Assembly (NCBI GenBank): GCA_009937575.1 | Contig: JAACFI010000001.1 | Span: 1 to 49,446, forward strand | Reading direction: 5' to 3' | Length of the DNA: 49,446 nt | From: Haliea sp. | Lineage (GTDB): Bacteria > Pseudomonadota > Gammaproteobacteria > Pseudomonadales > Halieaceae | Part shown: piece by piece, positions 9,201-17,945 of the stretch | Layout of the letters: every line of letters starts with the position of its first letter | How positions within the stretch are numbered: the first letter of the stretch is position 1 | Made by a program: the position numbers and the translations under genes | Notes under the pieces: generated by a model | What the model saw: only the letters and a program-made list of their open reading frames with translations | What the model was told of the DNA's origin: nothing | Databases searched by the model: none

Positions 9201-10384
9201 AAATCCTGGTCCTGGGCTGTGGTCCCGCAGGTGTCGTCACCGCGTTGGGGCTGCGCGCGCTTGGTTACGACGTCAGCGTCATCGGCGAGGTCCGACCCTA
9301 CCCGGTCACAGAGGGCATTTCAGCCCGCGTCTACAAGGCATTGGCAGACAGTAAATTGATCCACGCCCTGGGGCAGGTCTCCGAGCCTGTCAGCAGGTAC
9401 GCCCTGTGGAATGGTGAAAGCAGGTCGGCCAACACGGAATATCTCATCGATCGTCCGGCATTTGACCGGGCCCTGCTGGCTGACCTCGAAGAGCACGGCG
9501 TGCAGCTGATCAATGGAAGAGTGCAGGGTCGACCGCAGAGGGATGAACACTGGCAAGTGGATGTCGAGCACGGCGAGCGCCGCTCTTTGCTCGAAGCGGA
9601 TTTCATCGTCGAGGCCCGGGGTCGCGCCGCGTCGCTACCCCGGCAGGGCAGGATGCGTGGGCCAGAAACCGTGTCGGTGGGCGTAAACTGGCGGACTGTT
9701 GAGAAACAGGCTTTTTCCGCGGTTGCCTGTGTCGAGGATGGGTGGCTGTGGTTGGCACGACGTCCGGATGGCAACCTGTTCACCCAGTTCACCACTCGCT
9801 CCGGGCGCCCGGGCTTATCACCCAAGCGCAAGATTGTTCCTCTTGTCGATGAGCTGCTTGCAGGCCTGCATATCGCTGATACCGATTTTTCCCGACGCGA
9901 GCCGGTGGGTGAGCCCTTTGCTCGCAGTAGTACCGCGATCCTGCCACAGGCGTCGACTGACAACGGCGTGCTGCGGGTGGGAGATGCGGCGATGGCGGTG
10001 GACCCCCTTTCCGGCAATGGTATTTTCCAGTCCCTCTCCTCGGCACTGGCTGCACCTGCGGTGATCAACACCGTCATCCAGCGCCCCGAGGATGCGGAGA
10101 TGGCCTTGTCGTTCTACGGAGATCGCATCAGGCACCTGTTTTTTCGTTTTGCACGGATAGGACGTGATTTCTACGCCCAGGAGGGTCGTTGGGAGGATCA
10201 TGTGTTCTGGCGGGAACGGCGACAGTGGCCCGACAAGGTGCCGGCCCATTCAGATACAGACCGCGTGGAAGAGGCGGTGCGCCCGGTGATCAACCACGGA
10301 TTTATCGAGCAAAAGACGGTCATAGTCAGCGCGGACCAGCCGCTGGGGCTGGCCCGGGTCGCTGGCACTGGTGAAGGTGACTGA
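9197..10384 (+). CDS. qhpG: FAD-dependent monooxygenase QhpG
   Basis: A flavoprotein of the halogenase/hydroxylase class, about 395 residues. The Rossmann motif VLGCGPAGVVTALGL is at the N-terminus and the FAD-ribityl motif GDAAMAVDPLSGNGIF is at about residue 260. In known qhp systems QhpG oxygenates the cofactor tryptophan of QhpC, the step that leads to the quinone. The GTG at 9197 is chosen because GAGGA lies 10 bp upstream and translation begins directly at KILVLGCG. It overlaps the qhpE stop by 4 bp. It is the last operon gene, and no qhpR-like AraC gene follows it. Confidence 0.93.
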   Translation: MKILVLGCGPAGVVTALGLRALGYDVSVIGEVRPYPVTEGISARVYKALADSKLIHALGQVSEPVSRYALWNGESRSANTEYLIDRPAFDRALLADLEEHGVQLINGRVQGRPQRDEHWQVDVEHGERRSLLEADFIVEARGRAASLPRQGRMRGPETVSVGVNWRTVEKQAFSAVACVEDGWLWLARRPDGNLFTQFTTRSGRPGLSPKRKIVPLVDELLAGLHIADTDFSRREPVGEPFARSSTAILPQASTDNGVLRVGDAAMAVDPLSGNGIFQSLSSALAAPAVINTVIQRPEDAEMALSFYGDRIRHLFFRFARIGRDFYAQEGRWEDHVFWRERRQWPDKVPAHSDTDRVEEAVRPVINHGFIEQKTVIVSADQPLGLARVAGTGEGD

Positions 10385-10435
10385 ACCGGTCTCAATCACG
10401 ACTGTCCAGCGGGCCGCCTGACTTCCTGCGGGAAT

Positions 10436-10464
10436 TTGCCACCAGCCCGATATTGAACTAGTTT
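10436..10464 (+). promoter_or_regulatory. Weak candidate promoter of the V-ATPase operon
   Basis: TTGCCA (10436-10441) and TAGTTT (10459-10464) have 17-bp spacing. The -35 is good and the -10 is poor (3/6). This lies in the 120-bp gap between qhpG and the V-ATPase genes, where I see no clear terminator hairpin, so read-through from qhp cannot be excluded. Confidence 0.25.
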
Positions 10465-10504
10465 TTTTAGGTCGAATCATCCTGTTCGGGGGGAACTGCA
10501 GGGC

Positions 10505-11911
10505 ATGTCGAGACGGGAAAACCGAAGTGATTTACACGACCTGGTCCAGTCCACCACGATCCTGGAGATTGTCGGTGACATGATCCGGGTGAGTACGGAA
10601 GAGGCAGCGCTGGGGGACCTGGCGCTGGTGGAGAACGTGGACGGTACGGTCTCCACGGCAAAAGTGGTCAACCTGGATCGCGATATCGCCAGCCTGCAGG
10701 TGTTTACCGGCGGCAAGGGGCTGTCGACCCGTGCGAAAGTGCGATTTCTCGGATTGCCCCTGCAGGTGTCCTACTCCGACAATATCCTGGGGCGCATCTT
10801 CAACGGGGCCGGTGAACCCATCGACGGGCGGCCGGACCTGTCCCACGACCCGCGCATCGACGTGGGGGGACCCACGGTGAATCCCACCATGCGGGTCCTG
10901 GCCTCGCACATGATCCAGACCGAAGTCCCGATGATAGACGTGTTCAATTGCCTGGTAGAGAGCCAGAAGATACCGATCTTTTCCGTGGCGGGCGAGCCAT
11001 TCAACGCGCTGCTGGCGCGCATCGGCTTCCAGGCGGATGCCGATGTGGTGGTATTCGGCGGTATGGGCCTGATCTTCGATGACTACCACTTTTTCCGCAC
11101 CCAGTTCGAGGAGCACGGCGTGTTCCATCGCACGGTGATGTTCGTCAACCAGGCCTCGGACCCCATTGTCGAGCGCCTGAATATCGCGGATATGGCACTG
11201 GCGGTAGCGGAGAAATTTGCCGTGGAACAGGAAAAGCGCGTGCTGGTGCTGCTCACCGACATGACCGCCTACGCGGACGCCATGAAGGAAGTGGGAGTGG
11301 CGCAGGAGAAGATTCCCGCCACCCGCGGCTACATGGGTGACCTGTATACCCAGTTGGCCAAGCGCTACGAAAAGGCCTGTGACTTCCGCGGTGCCGGCTC
11401 GGTAACCATCCTGACCGTCACCACCATGCCGGGGGACGACGTCACCCACCCGGTTCCGGACAACACGGGCTATATCACCGAGGGGCAATTTTACCTGCAC
11501 GATGGTGTGATCGATCCTTTTGGCTCCCTGTCCCGTCTCAAGCAGCACGTGGTGGGCAAGGTCACCCGGGAGGACCACGGACAGATCATGAACACTATGG
11601 TGCGATTCTATTCCAGCGCGAAAGAAGCCGAGCAGAAGCAGCAGATGTCTTTTGAACTCTCCGACTTCGACCATAAGCTGTTGACCTTCGGCCGCCTGTT
11701 TCACCAGCGATTCATGCGCATCGAGGTTTCCATGCCATTGGAGGAGGCTCTGGACCTGGCCTGGCAGACCCTGGCGGAGTGCTTCGAACCGGAGGAACTG
11801 CTGATGAAGCAGGACCTGATCGACCGCTACTATCCGCAGGAGGTTCACGACCGGGCCCTGGAAGAAGCGGCGGAGCAGCCCGGCGAGTCGGCCGACGTGG
11901 GAGCGGTATAG
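10505..11911 (+). CDS. ntpB: V-type ATPase subunit B
   Basis: The non-catalytic nucleotide-binding subunit of the V1 head, 468 residues. Typical segments are GRIFNGAGEPIDG, PMIDVFNCLVESQKIPIFS, DMTAYADAMKEV, RGYMGDLYTQLA and TILTVTTMPGDDVTHPVPDNTGYITEGQ. It lacks a GxxGxGKT P-loop, as expected for B. The start is ATG at 10505. It is the first gene of the B-D-I-K-E-DUF2764-A cluster, with the D subunit beginning 4 bp after its stop. Confidence 0.95.
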   Translation: MSRRENRSDLHDLVQSTTILEIVGDMIRVSTEEAALGDLALVENVDGTVSTAKVVNLDRDIASLQVFTGGKGLSTRAKVRFLGLPLQVSYSDNILGRIFNGAGEPIDGRPDLSHDPRIDVGGPTVNPTMRVLASHMIQTEVPMIDVFNCLVESQKIPIFSVAGEPFNALLARIGFQADADVVVFGGMGLIFDDYHFFRTQFEEHGVFHRTVMFVNQASDPIVERLNIADMALAVAEKFAVEQEKRVLVLLTDMTAYADAMKEVGVAQEKIPATRGYMGDLYTQLAKRYEKACDFRGAGSVTILTVTTMPGDDVTHPVPDNTGYITEGQFYLHDGVIDPFGSLSRLKQHVVGKVTREDHGQIMNTMVRFYSSAKEAEQKQQMSFELSDFDHKLLTFGRLFHQRFMRIEVSMPLEEALDLAWQTLAECFEPEELLMKQDLIDRYYPQEVHDRALEEAAEQPGESADVGAV

Positions 11912-11915
11912 GCTC

Positions 11916-12545
11916 GTGTCCAAACTCAAACTCAGCAAGAGTTCACTGCAACAGGAGAGAAACCAGCTCAAGCTGTACCAGCGCACCCTGCCGTCGCTGG
12001 ACCTGAAGCGGCGCCAGCTGACTGTAGAGCTGAACAACGCGCGCCGAGAGCTGACCGAGGTGGAGGCGGGGCTGGAAAGCCTGGAGGCAAACATCGGTGA
12101 GCAGTTGCCGATGCTGGCCAATGAGGACCTGCAGCTCAGCGGTTTGGTCGAGATGACCGATTTCGAACTGGTGGAGGAAAATGTGGTGGGCGTGCGCCTG
12201 CCCTTGCTGAAGCGCATCCACTGCGAGGTGGCTGATTATTCCCTGCTCGCCAAGCCGGCCTGGGTGGATGTACTGGTCGAACGACTCAAGGACGCGGCGG
12301 AGTTGCACGCGCGCCTCGAGGTAGCGCGGGAACGGGTGCGTATCCTCGCCTACCAGGAAAAACGCGTTACCCAGCGGGTCAACCTGTTCGACAAAATTCT
12401 GATTCCCACCGCGCAGCGCAATATCCAGCGCATACAGATTTACCTGGGTGACGCCGAGAGGGCAGCGGTGGTGCGCTCCAAGCTGGCCAAGGCCAAGCAG
12501 GCCAGGCAACGGGCAGCCCTGCTCGGGGACGGCAAGTCGACATGA
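11916..12545 (+). CDS. ntpD: V-type ATPase subunit D (central rotor shaft)
   Basis: A 209-residue protein rich in long helices, as expected for the rotor coiled coil of the V1 motor. The N-terminal pattern KSSLQQERNQLKLYQRTLPS and the C-terminal RVNLFDKILIPTAQRNIQRI are family hallmarks. The start is a GTG at 11916, four bases after the B stop. Its end overlaps the start of subunit I by 4 bp (ATGA). Confidence 0.94.
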   Translation: MSKLKLSKSSLQQERNQLKLYQRTLPSLDLKRRQLTVELNNARRELTEVEAGLESLEANIGEQLPMLANEDLQLSGLVEMTDFELVEENVVGVRLPLLKRIHCEVADYSLLAKPAWVDVLVERLKDAAELHARLEVARERVRILAYQEKRVTQRVNLFDKILIPTAQRNIQRIQIYLGDAERAAVVRSKLAKAKQARQRAALLGDGKST

Positions 12546-14314
12546 GTATCATCGCCCTGGACAAGGTGACCCTGGTAGGCCACCGGGACAACAAGGACGA
12601 GGTCCTGGCGGGATTACAGGAACTGGGATGCCTTCACCTGATCCCACTGACAGCGGAGGGGGAGGCGATTTCTGCCACCGGTCCTTCCAAGGACGCGCGC
12701 GAGGCGCTGCGTTTCCTTGCCGCCGCACCGGAGCAGCGCCGGCAGGTCACCAATCCCCGGCGTTTCGATGCGGCGGAAGTGGAAAAGCAGTCACTGGCCC
12801 TGCAGAAGCGCCTGTTCAAGTTGCGCAATCGCCGGGACTTCATTTCCACCCGTATCGATAACCTGGCGGCCTGGGGAGATTTCGAATTCCCCGGCGTGGA
12901 AGAGCTGGGGGGCAACCGTTTCTGGTTCTACCAGGTCCCGCACCACGAGATGAAGGTGCTGGATAATAGCGGCCTGCGCTGGGAGAAGGTCAAGCGGGAT
13001 AATCGCTACGCCTACGTCATCGTGGTCTCTCGCGAGGAGCCGGTCGGCATGCCAGTACCAAGGCTCCATACCGGCGGTGTTTCGCGGCCGCGCCTGTTGG
13101 AACAACTGGAAGCAGTGGAGATCGCCCTGGAAGATGCCGATGCGGAGCGGGTCAGCCTGACGCGTTGGTGCACCCTGTTCGCCCGCGCGCTGGACGGGCT
13201 GGAAGACAGTTCCGCCAGGGCACAGGCGGCCGCGCAGACCGCCGAGGTACAACCGGTTTACGCACTACAGGCCTGGGCGCCCCGGGAAAGTATGGACGAG
13301 TTGCGCGAGTTCGCGGCCCGGCACACGCTGGTTGTACAGGCAGTGACACCGGATCCGGAAGAGCAACCGCCAACCCTGTTTGACAATGCCGAACCCCTGA
13401 CGGCGGGGGAGGATCTGGTGGCGTTTTATATGACGCCCTCCTACTGGTTGTGGGATCCCTCCTCGGTGGTCTTCCTTTCCTTCGCGGTATTCTTCGGCAT
13501 GATCGTCGCCGATGCGGGATATGCCGCGCTGCTGGGGCTGATCGTGCTGGTATACCGCAAGCGGATGGCTGCCTCCGCCGCGGGACGACGCTGGCGCGTA
13601 ATGCTGTCCGCCCTGGCCGGCGCCACCGGGATCTACGGCATCCTGGCTGGAAGCTATTTCGGTGTCACCCCACCGCCCGACTCCCTACCGGGCGTGCTCC
13701 ATGTGCTCGACCTGGGCAACTTTACTGTGATGATGGCCCTGTCGGTGGTGATCGGCGCGGCCCACCTGGCCTACGCCAACGTGATGGACGGCATGCGCTA
13801 CCGGCAGTGGCAGCGGGGTCTGCCGTCCTATGGCTGGGCCCTGGCCATTCTCGGTGGCCTGGCCATGTGGGGGAGTATGCAACTGGAAAATGGCCTGCTG
13901 ATGGATAGCGGCGCTGTCGCCATGGGAATTGGCCTTTTACTGGTGGCCGTCTATTCCGGCTACGGCGAGCCGCCATTGAAACGTGCGCTGAGCGGCCTGA
14001 CCGCCCTTGCCGCGGTAAGCGGTGCGTTTGGCGATGTGCTCAGTTACCTGCGGTTGTTTGCCCTGGGGCTGGCCTCGGCGTCGCTGGCCGCCGCCTTCAA
14101 TGATATGGCGGCGGACGTCCGGCAGGCGATCCCCGGCGTCGGCATGCTGTTCGGCCTGCTGATCCTGGTGCTGGGACATGCACTCAATTTCCTGCTCAGC
14201 GTGGCCAGTGGTTTTATTCATGGGCTGCGGCTCAACGTGATCGAATTTTTCAAGTGGGGAGTGAAGGAAGAAGGTAATCCTTACCGCCCCTTCGCAAGAA
14301 AGGAGAGTAACTAG
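12542..14314 (+). CDS. ntpI: V-type ATPase subunit I (a-type stator membrane subunit)
   Basis: The 590-residue stator subunit forms the ion half-channels. It has a soluble N-terminal arm of about 290 residues followed by about seven hydrophobic segments. Those segments include FLSFAVFFGMIVADAGYAAL, the conserved GDVLSYLRLFALGLASASL (with the channel arginine in LRLF), and LLILVLGHALNFLLSVASGFIHGLRLNVIEFF. The YLRLF..G and EFF motifs are diagnostic of the family. It overlaps the end of D by 4 bp and its stop shares a base with the K start (TAGTG). Confidence 0.95.
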   Translation: MSIIALDKVTLVGHRDNKDEVLAGLQELGCLHLIPLTAEGEAISATGPSKDAREALRFLAAAPEQRRQVTNPRRFDAAEVEKQSLALQKRLFKLRNRRDFISTRIDNLAAWGDFEFPGVEELGGNRFWFYQVPHHEMKVLDNSGLRWEKVKRDNRYAYVIVVSREEPVGMPVPRLHTGGVSRPRLLEQLEAVEIALEDADAERVSLTRWCTLFARALDGLEDSSARAQAAAQTAEVQPVYALQAWAPRESMDELREFAARHTLVVQAVTPDPEEQPPTLFDNAEPLTAGEDLVAFYMTPSYWLWDPSSVVFLSFAVFFGMIVADAGYAALLGLIVLVYRKRMAASAAGRRWRVMLSALAGATGIYGILAGSYFGVTPPPDSLPGVLHVLDLGNFTVMMALSVVIGAAHLAYANVMDGMRYRQWQRGLPSYGWALAILGGLAMWGSMQLENGLLMDSGAVAMGIGLLLVAVYSGYGEPPLKRALSGLTALAAVSGAFGDVLSYLRLFALGLASASLAAAFNDMAADVRQAIPGVGMLFGLLILVLGHALNFLLSVASGFIHGLRLNVIEFFKWGVKEEGNPYRPFARKESN

Positions 14315-14769
14315 TGGATGATTTCATTCTCGCACTTGGCTGGGTCGGCGTGTACGCGCCCCTGGCACTGGGTGCCGTCGGCAGCATGGTGGGAGTCGGC
14401 CGCGGGGGTATGGCGGCCTGTGGCGCGCTGCTGGAGGTGGAAAGCGGTTACGGGCGGTTTATCGGCGTCTCGGCCATGCCCTCGTCCCAGACTATCTATG
14501 GCATCGTGGTAATGCTCACCCTGAACGTCGGGGTGACGGTTGAGAACGCCCCGGGTATTTTCGCTATCGGCCTGCTGGCGGGCATCGCCTTGATGGTCAG
14601 CGGCTTCGCCCAGGGCGCCGCCTGCGCCGCGGCGATCAATGCTTCAAAGAGCAAGCCGGAAGTGTTCGGTATCTCGATTGCGCCTGCGGCGGTGGTGGAG
14701 GGCTTCGCGGTATTCGCCTTCGTCTTCGCCCTGGTACTGGTGGGATCCGTTCCCGGAATGGGAGGTTAA
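14314..14769 (+). CDS. ntpK: V-type ATPase subunit K (c-ring proteolipid), Na+-type residues
   Basis: A 151-residue, four-helix proteolipid forming the rotor ring. Helix 2 carries MPSSQTIYG (Q59, Y62), helix 3 GFAQGAACAAA (Q100) and helix 4 AAVVEGFAVF (E129). The spacings Q59-Y62 and Q100-E129 equal those of Enterococcus hirae NtpK residues Q65-Y68 and Q110-E139, which bind Na+. S58 stands where E. hirae has T64. Only one ion-binding carboxylate per four helices is present, also as in E. hirae. The start is a GTG overlapping the stop of subunit I. Na+ specificity is inferred from these residues. Confidence 0.95.
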   Translation: MDDFILALGWVGVYAPLALGAVGSMVGVGRGGMAACGALLEVESGYGRFIGVSAMPSSQTIYGIVVMLTLNVGVTVENAPGIFAIGLLAGIALMVSGFAQGAACAAAINASKSKPEVFGISIAPAAVVEGFAVFAFVFALVLVGSVPGMGG

Positions 14770-14771
14770 AC

Positions 14772-15434
14772 ATGGCCAGCGAGACGCAACAGGCATCCGG
14801 GGTCCAGGAACTCATCTCGCGCATTCGCGACGACGGCGTACAGGCAGGGCAGGACAAGGCGGACGAGATTGTCGCCCAGGCACGGCAGGAAGCGGCTCGC
14901 CTGGTGTCCGAGGCCCGGGCCGAGGCGGATGAGATCCAGCGCAAGACCGCGGCGAGTATCGATTCCGACCGCCAGGCCGCCCTGGAGGCGCTGAAGATGG
15001 CCGCCCGGGATACCCGCCTGCAGCTGGCCTCGGAAGTGGTGGCCGCCTTCGAGCAGCAGGTAAAACGACTGGTCGCCCCCGTTACCTACGACGGCACCTT
15101 TATTCGCACCCTGATCCTGGTGCTCGCGGGACAGGCGGCGGAGCAGTATCCCGTCGACCAGGAGCTGCAGGTGCTGGTATCGGACCTCATCGCCGGGCGC
15201 GACCATGAGAATGAGGCACTCGACGAACGTGCGCGGGAGAGTGTGCTGGGAATTGCCAGCGACATGTTGCGCGAGGGCATCGAAATCATTCCCGACAGCG
15301 AGATATCAGGTGGCGCCCGCGTCAGGGTCGTGGGGGAGGATCTGGAGATCGACCTCACCGACGAGGCGATTTCCAAGCTGTTGCTCAAGCACCTGCTGCC
15401 GCGCTACCGCGCCATCCTCGAGGGGGTCGAGTAA
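14772..15434 (+). CDS. ntpE: V-type ATPase subunit E (peripheral stalk)
   Basis: A 220-residue protein with an N-terminal charged coiled coil (about residues 10-85, rich in Ala, Glu, Arg and Gln, for example IVAQARQEAARLVSEARAEA). A compact C-terminal domain follows, ending LLKHLLPRYRAILEGVE. That layout and the position between K and the DUF2764/A genes identify the stator subunit E. Subunit G/H, its usual partner, is not encoded nearby. ATG start two bases after the K stop. Confidence 0.9.
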   Translation: MASETQQASGVQELISRIRDDGVQAGQDKADEIVAQARQEAARLVSEARAEADEIQRKTAASIDSDRQAALEALKMAARDTRLQLASEVVAAFEQQVKRLVAPVTYDGTFIRTLILVLAGQAAEQYPVDQELQVLVSDLIAGRDHENEALDERARESVLGIASDMLREGIEIIPDSEISGGARVRVVGEDLEIDLTDEAISKLLLKHLLPRYRAILEGVE

Positions 15435-15437
15435 CGC

Positions 15438-16118
15438 ATGGGCAGCGAACCCTATTACACGCTGGTGTCCAGCCTGCCGCTGCTGCCGCATTTCAGCGAG
15501 GCGCAATGGTTGCCCCTGAGCAGGAAGCGACTGGACCAGCGCCTGTCCATGCTCAGCGAAGAGCATGCGAAGCAGTTGCAACTGGCAGAGGAACTTATCA
15601 AGTGGCAGCGCCAGCCGATCAGTCGCACGACTGAACAGGTGGCCGGGCAATTTCGGCGCGCCTTGCCGCTGATTACCCATCCGGCATTACGCGAATTTGT
15701 GGAGTACCGTATGGCACAGCGCACTGCTCTGGTAGCGCTACGCCGCCGCAGGCTTGGCCTGCCGAAACCCGCCGATGACGAGACCTGGGGTGTAGGGCCA
15801 TGGCTGCCACTGGTGAAAGCCTCCTGGGATCGCAACGACCTGGGCCTCGGGCACCTGTTGCCCTGGCTCGAGGACGCGGGGAAACTGCTGTCCGGCGGTT
15901 CCGCCCTGGAGCTGGAGCGCCTGCTGATGGATGCCGTGTGGACGCGCCTGGGCAGGATTGCCGAGCGCAGCTCCTTCGGCTTCGAGCCGGTGATCGGCTT
16001 CGTGTTCCGCTGGGACATCCTGCAGCGCTGGATGAGTTACGACGCAGAGCAGGGCAGCCTGCGGTTTAAAGAACTGGTAGCGGAGGTTACACGTGACCAA
16101 CAACCACTCTTCGCCTGA
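15438..16118 (+). CDS. DUF2764 family V-ATPase operon protein (probable C/d-like subunit)
   Basis: A 226-residue soluble, helix-rich protein (YYTLVSSLPLLPHFSEAQWLPLS at the N-terminus, FEPVIGFVFRWDILQRWMSY near the C-terminus). It resembles the DUF2764 proteins found next to V-ATPase genes in Bacteroidetes and Chlamydiae. In those operons it occupies the place of subunit C, the socket between rotor shaft and c-ring. No other C/d candidate is present here, so a C-like role is the natural inference. It overlaps the start of subunit A by 26 bp, suggesting coupled translation. Confidence 0.8.
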   Translation: MGSEPYYTLVSSLPLLPHFSEAQWLPLSRKRLDQRLSMLSEEHAKQLQLAEELIKWQRQPISRTTEQVAGQFRRALPLITHPALREFVEYRMAQRTALVALRRRRLGLPKPADDETWGVGPWLPLVKASWDRNDLGLGHLLPWLEDAGKLLSGGSALELERLLMDAVWTRLGRIAERSSFGFEPVIGFVFRWDILQRWMSYDAEQGSLRFKELVAEVTRDQQPLFA

Positions 16119-17937
16119 TTCCGGCCTACCTCGCGCCCCCGTGGTGGGCGTGCAGGAGAGCCTGGTGACTATAGACGTCAGCCAGGTGGCGATCATGAAA
16201 AACGAGGTGGCCTACATCCTGCTCGGCGAGGAGCGCCTGAAGGCCGAGGTCCTGCGCGTACAGGGAGATGTCGCCGACCTGCAGGTTTTCGAGGAAACCG
16301 ACGGGGTCAAGGTGGGAGATCCGGTGGAACTGTCCGGTGAAATGCTGTCGGTGAGCCTGGGCCCGGGAATGCTGGGCCAGGTGTTTGACGGCTTGCAGAT
16401 GCCGCTGTCCGTCCTGGCGGACAGCCACGGCTTTTTCCTGCCCCGGGGCGTGGAAGTCAGCGCGCTGGACCAGGCGAAGAAGTGGAAATTCGAGCCCTCG
16501 GTCAATGTCGGTACTACACTGGTGGCCGGGCAGTCTCTGGGCAGCGTTTCCGAGGGGCCGCTCCAGCACCGCATCATGGTGCCCTTTGACGAACCCGAAG
16601 CAGTACAGCTCAGCTGGATCCACGGTGGGCACTTTACCATCGACGAACCGGTGGCGCGTATCCAGCGTCCGGATGGCAGCGAGCGGGAGCTGACCTTGAC
16701 ACAGCGCTGGGCTGTACGTGAGCCCATCCCCCGGGGCATGTTCCAGCGGCGTATTGCCGAACGGCTGTACCCGACGGAACCGATTATCACCACCCAGCGC
16801 ATCATCGACACCTTCCTGCCCATCGCCAGGGGTGGCACCGGCTGTATTCCCGGTCCTTTCGGGGCTGGCAAGACCGTACTGCAAAGCTGTATCGCCCGGC
16901 ACTCCACCATCGATATCGTCATTATCATCGCCTGCGGCGAGCGCGCCGGGGAAGTGGTGGAGACTATCAAGGAGTACCCGGAGACGGATGATCCACGCAC
17001 CGGGGGCTCACTGATGGATCGCACGATCATCGTTTGTAATACCTCGTCCATGCCGGTGGCGGCGCGTGAGTCCTCGATCTATACCGGCCTGACCATGGCG
17101 GAGTATTACCGCCAGATGGGTTACCACGTACTGTGTATCGCCGACTCCACCTCGCGCTGGGCGCAGGCCATGCGCGAAACATCAGGGCGTATGGAGGAAA
17201 TCCCGGGCGAGGAGGCCTTCCCCGCCTACCTGGACTCCTCCATTCGCAATGTCTACGAGCGGGCGGGCCTCCTGCGCACGCCGGACGGGGAGGAGGGTAG
17301 CGTGACCCTGATAGGCACGGTCTCACCCGCGGGGGGTAACTTCGAGGAACCGGTCACCCAGGCGACCCTGTCGACGGTAAAGACCTTCCTGGGCCTGTCG
17401 TCGGAGCGCGCCTATCGCCGTTTCTATCCCGCTATCGACCCGCTGATTTCCTGGTCCCGTTACCTGGACCAGCTCAAGGAATGGTTCGGCGAAAACCTGG
17501 GCGAGACCTGGGTCGACAGTGTCAAGGAACTGCAGCAACTGCTGGTGGACGGCGATGGCATTTATCGCATGATGCAGGTGACGGGGGAGGAGGGGATTTC
17601 CCTGGAGGACTATATCAAGTGGCAGAAGTCGGTGTTGCTGGATATGGTTTACCTGCAACAGGATGCCTTCGATGACGTGGATGCTTCGATGTCCCTGGAA
17701 CGGCAGGCTGAGAGCTTCAAAATGTTGCAGGGCATTATCGGTAACAGCTACGCTTTTACCGACAGGGACCACGCACGGGATTTCTTTACCAACCTGACAA
17801 GCCTGTACAAGAACTGGAATTACGCACCGCCGGGCACGCCGGAGTACGATCGCTATCGGCAGGAAATCACTGATCTTGTGGAACAGCACGACGGCCGACC
17901 GGAGCGGCGTTCCTCGGGGCGTGACGAACAGGATTGA
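16093..17937 (+). CDS. ntpA: V-type ATPase catalytic subunit A
   Basis: The ATP-hydrolysing subunit of V1, 614 residues. The P-loop GPFGAGKT is at about residues 254-261, followed by ACGERAGEVVE, the MPVAARESSIYTGLTMAEYYR segment and IADSTSRWAQAMRE. The non-homologous insertion typical of A subunits is present (about residues 120-200). The start is a GTG at 16093 inside the end of the DUF2764 gene. Having A last, after E and DUF2764, makes the operon a circular permutation of the common bacterial order E-C-A-B-D-I-K. Confidence 0.95.
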   Translation: MTNNHSSPDSGLPRAPVVGVQESLVTIDVSQVAIMKNEVAYILLGEERLKAEVLRVQGDVADLQVFEETDGVKVGDPVELSGEMLSVSLGPGMLGQVFDGLQMPLSVLADSHGFFLPRGVEVSALDQAKKWKFEPSVNVGTTLVAGQSLGSVSEGPLQHRIMVPFDEPEAVQLSWIHGGHFTIDEPVARIQRPDGSERELTLTQRWAVREPIPRGMFQRRIAERLYPTEPIITTQRIIDTFLPIARGGTGCIPGPFGAGKTVLQSCIARHSTIDIVIIIACGERAGEVVETIKEYPETDDPRTGGSLMDRTIIVCNTSSMPVAARESSIYTGLTMAEYYRQMGYHVLCIADSTSRWAQAMRETSGRMEEIPGEEAFPAYLDSSIRNVYERAGLLRTPDGEEGSVTLIGTVSPAGGNFEEPVTQATLSTVKTFLGLSSERAYRRFYPAIDPLISWSRYLDQLKEWFGENLGETWVDSVKELQQLLVDGDGIYRMMQVTGEEGISLEDYIKWQKSVLLDMVYLQQDAFDDVDASMSLERQAESFKMLQGIIGNSYAFTDRDHARDFFTNLTSLYKNWNYAPPGTPEYDRYRQEITDLVEQHDGRPERRSSGRDEQD

Positions 17938-17945
17938 GCCCGGAG

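Noticed and set aside
9296-9303. CCCTACCC, a KOPS motif with wrong polarity left of dif
   Set aside because: Not used as a feature; kept as the single exception when judging the polarity pattern.
10385-10504. Rho-independent terminator between qhpG and ntpB
   Set aside because: A T7 run exists near 10461 but no convincing GC-rich stem precedes it.
10532-12217. Minus-strand ORF of 561 codons across V-ATPase B and D
   Set aside because: Spans two real genes in antisense and has no recognisable motif.
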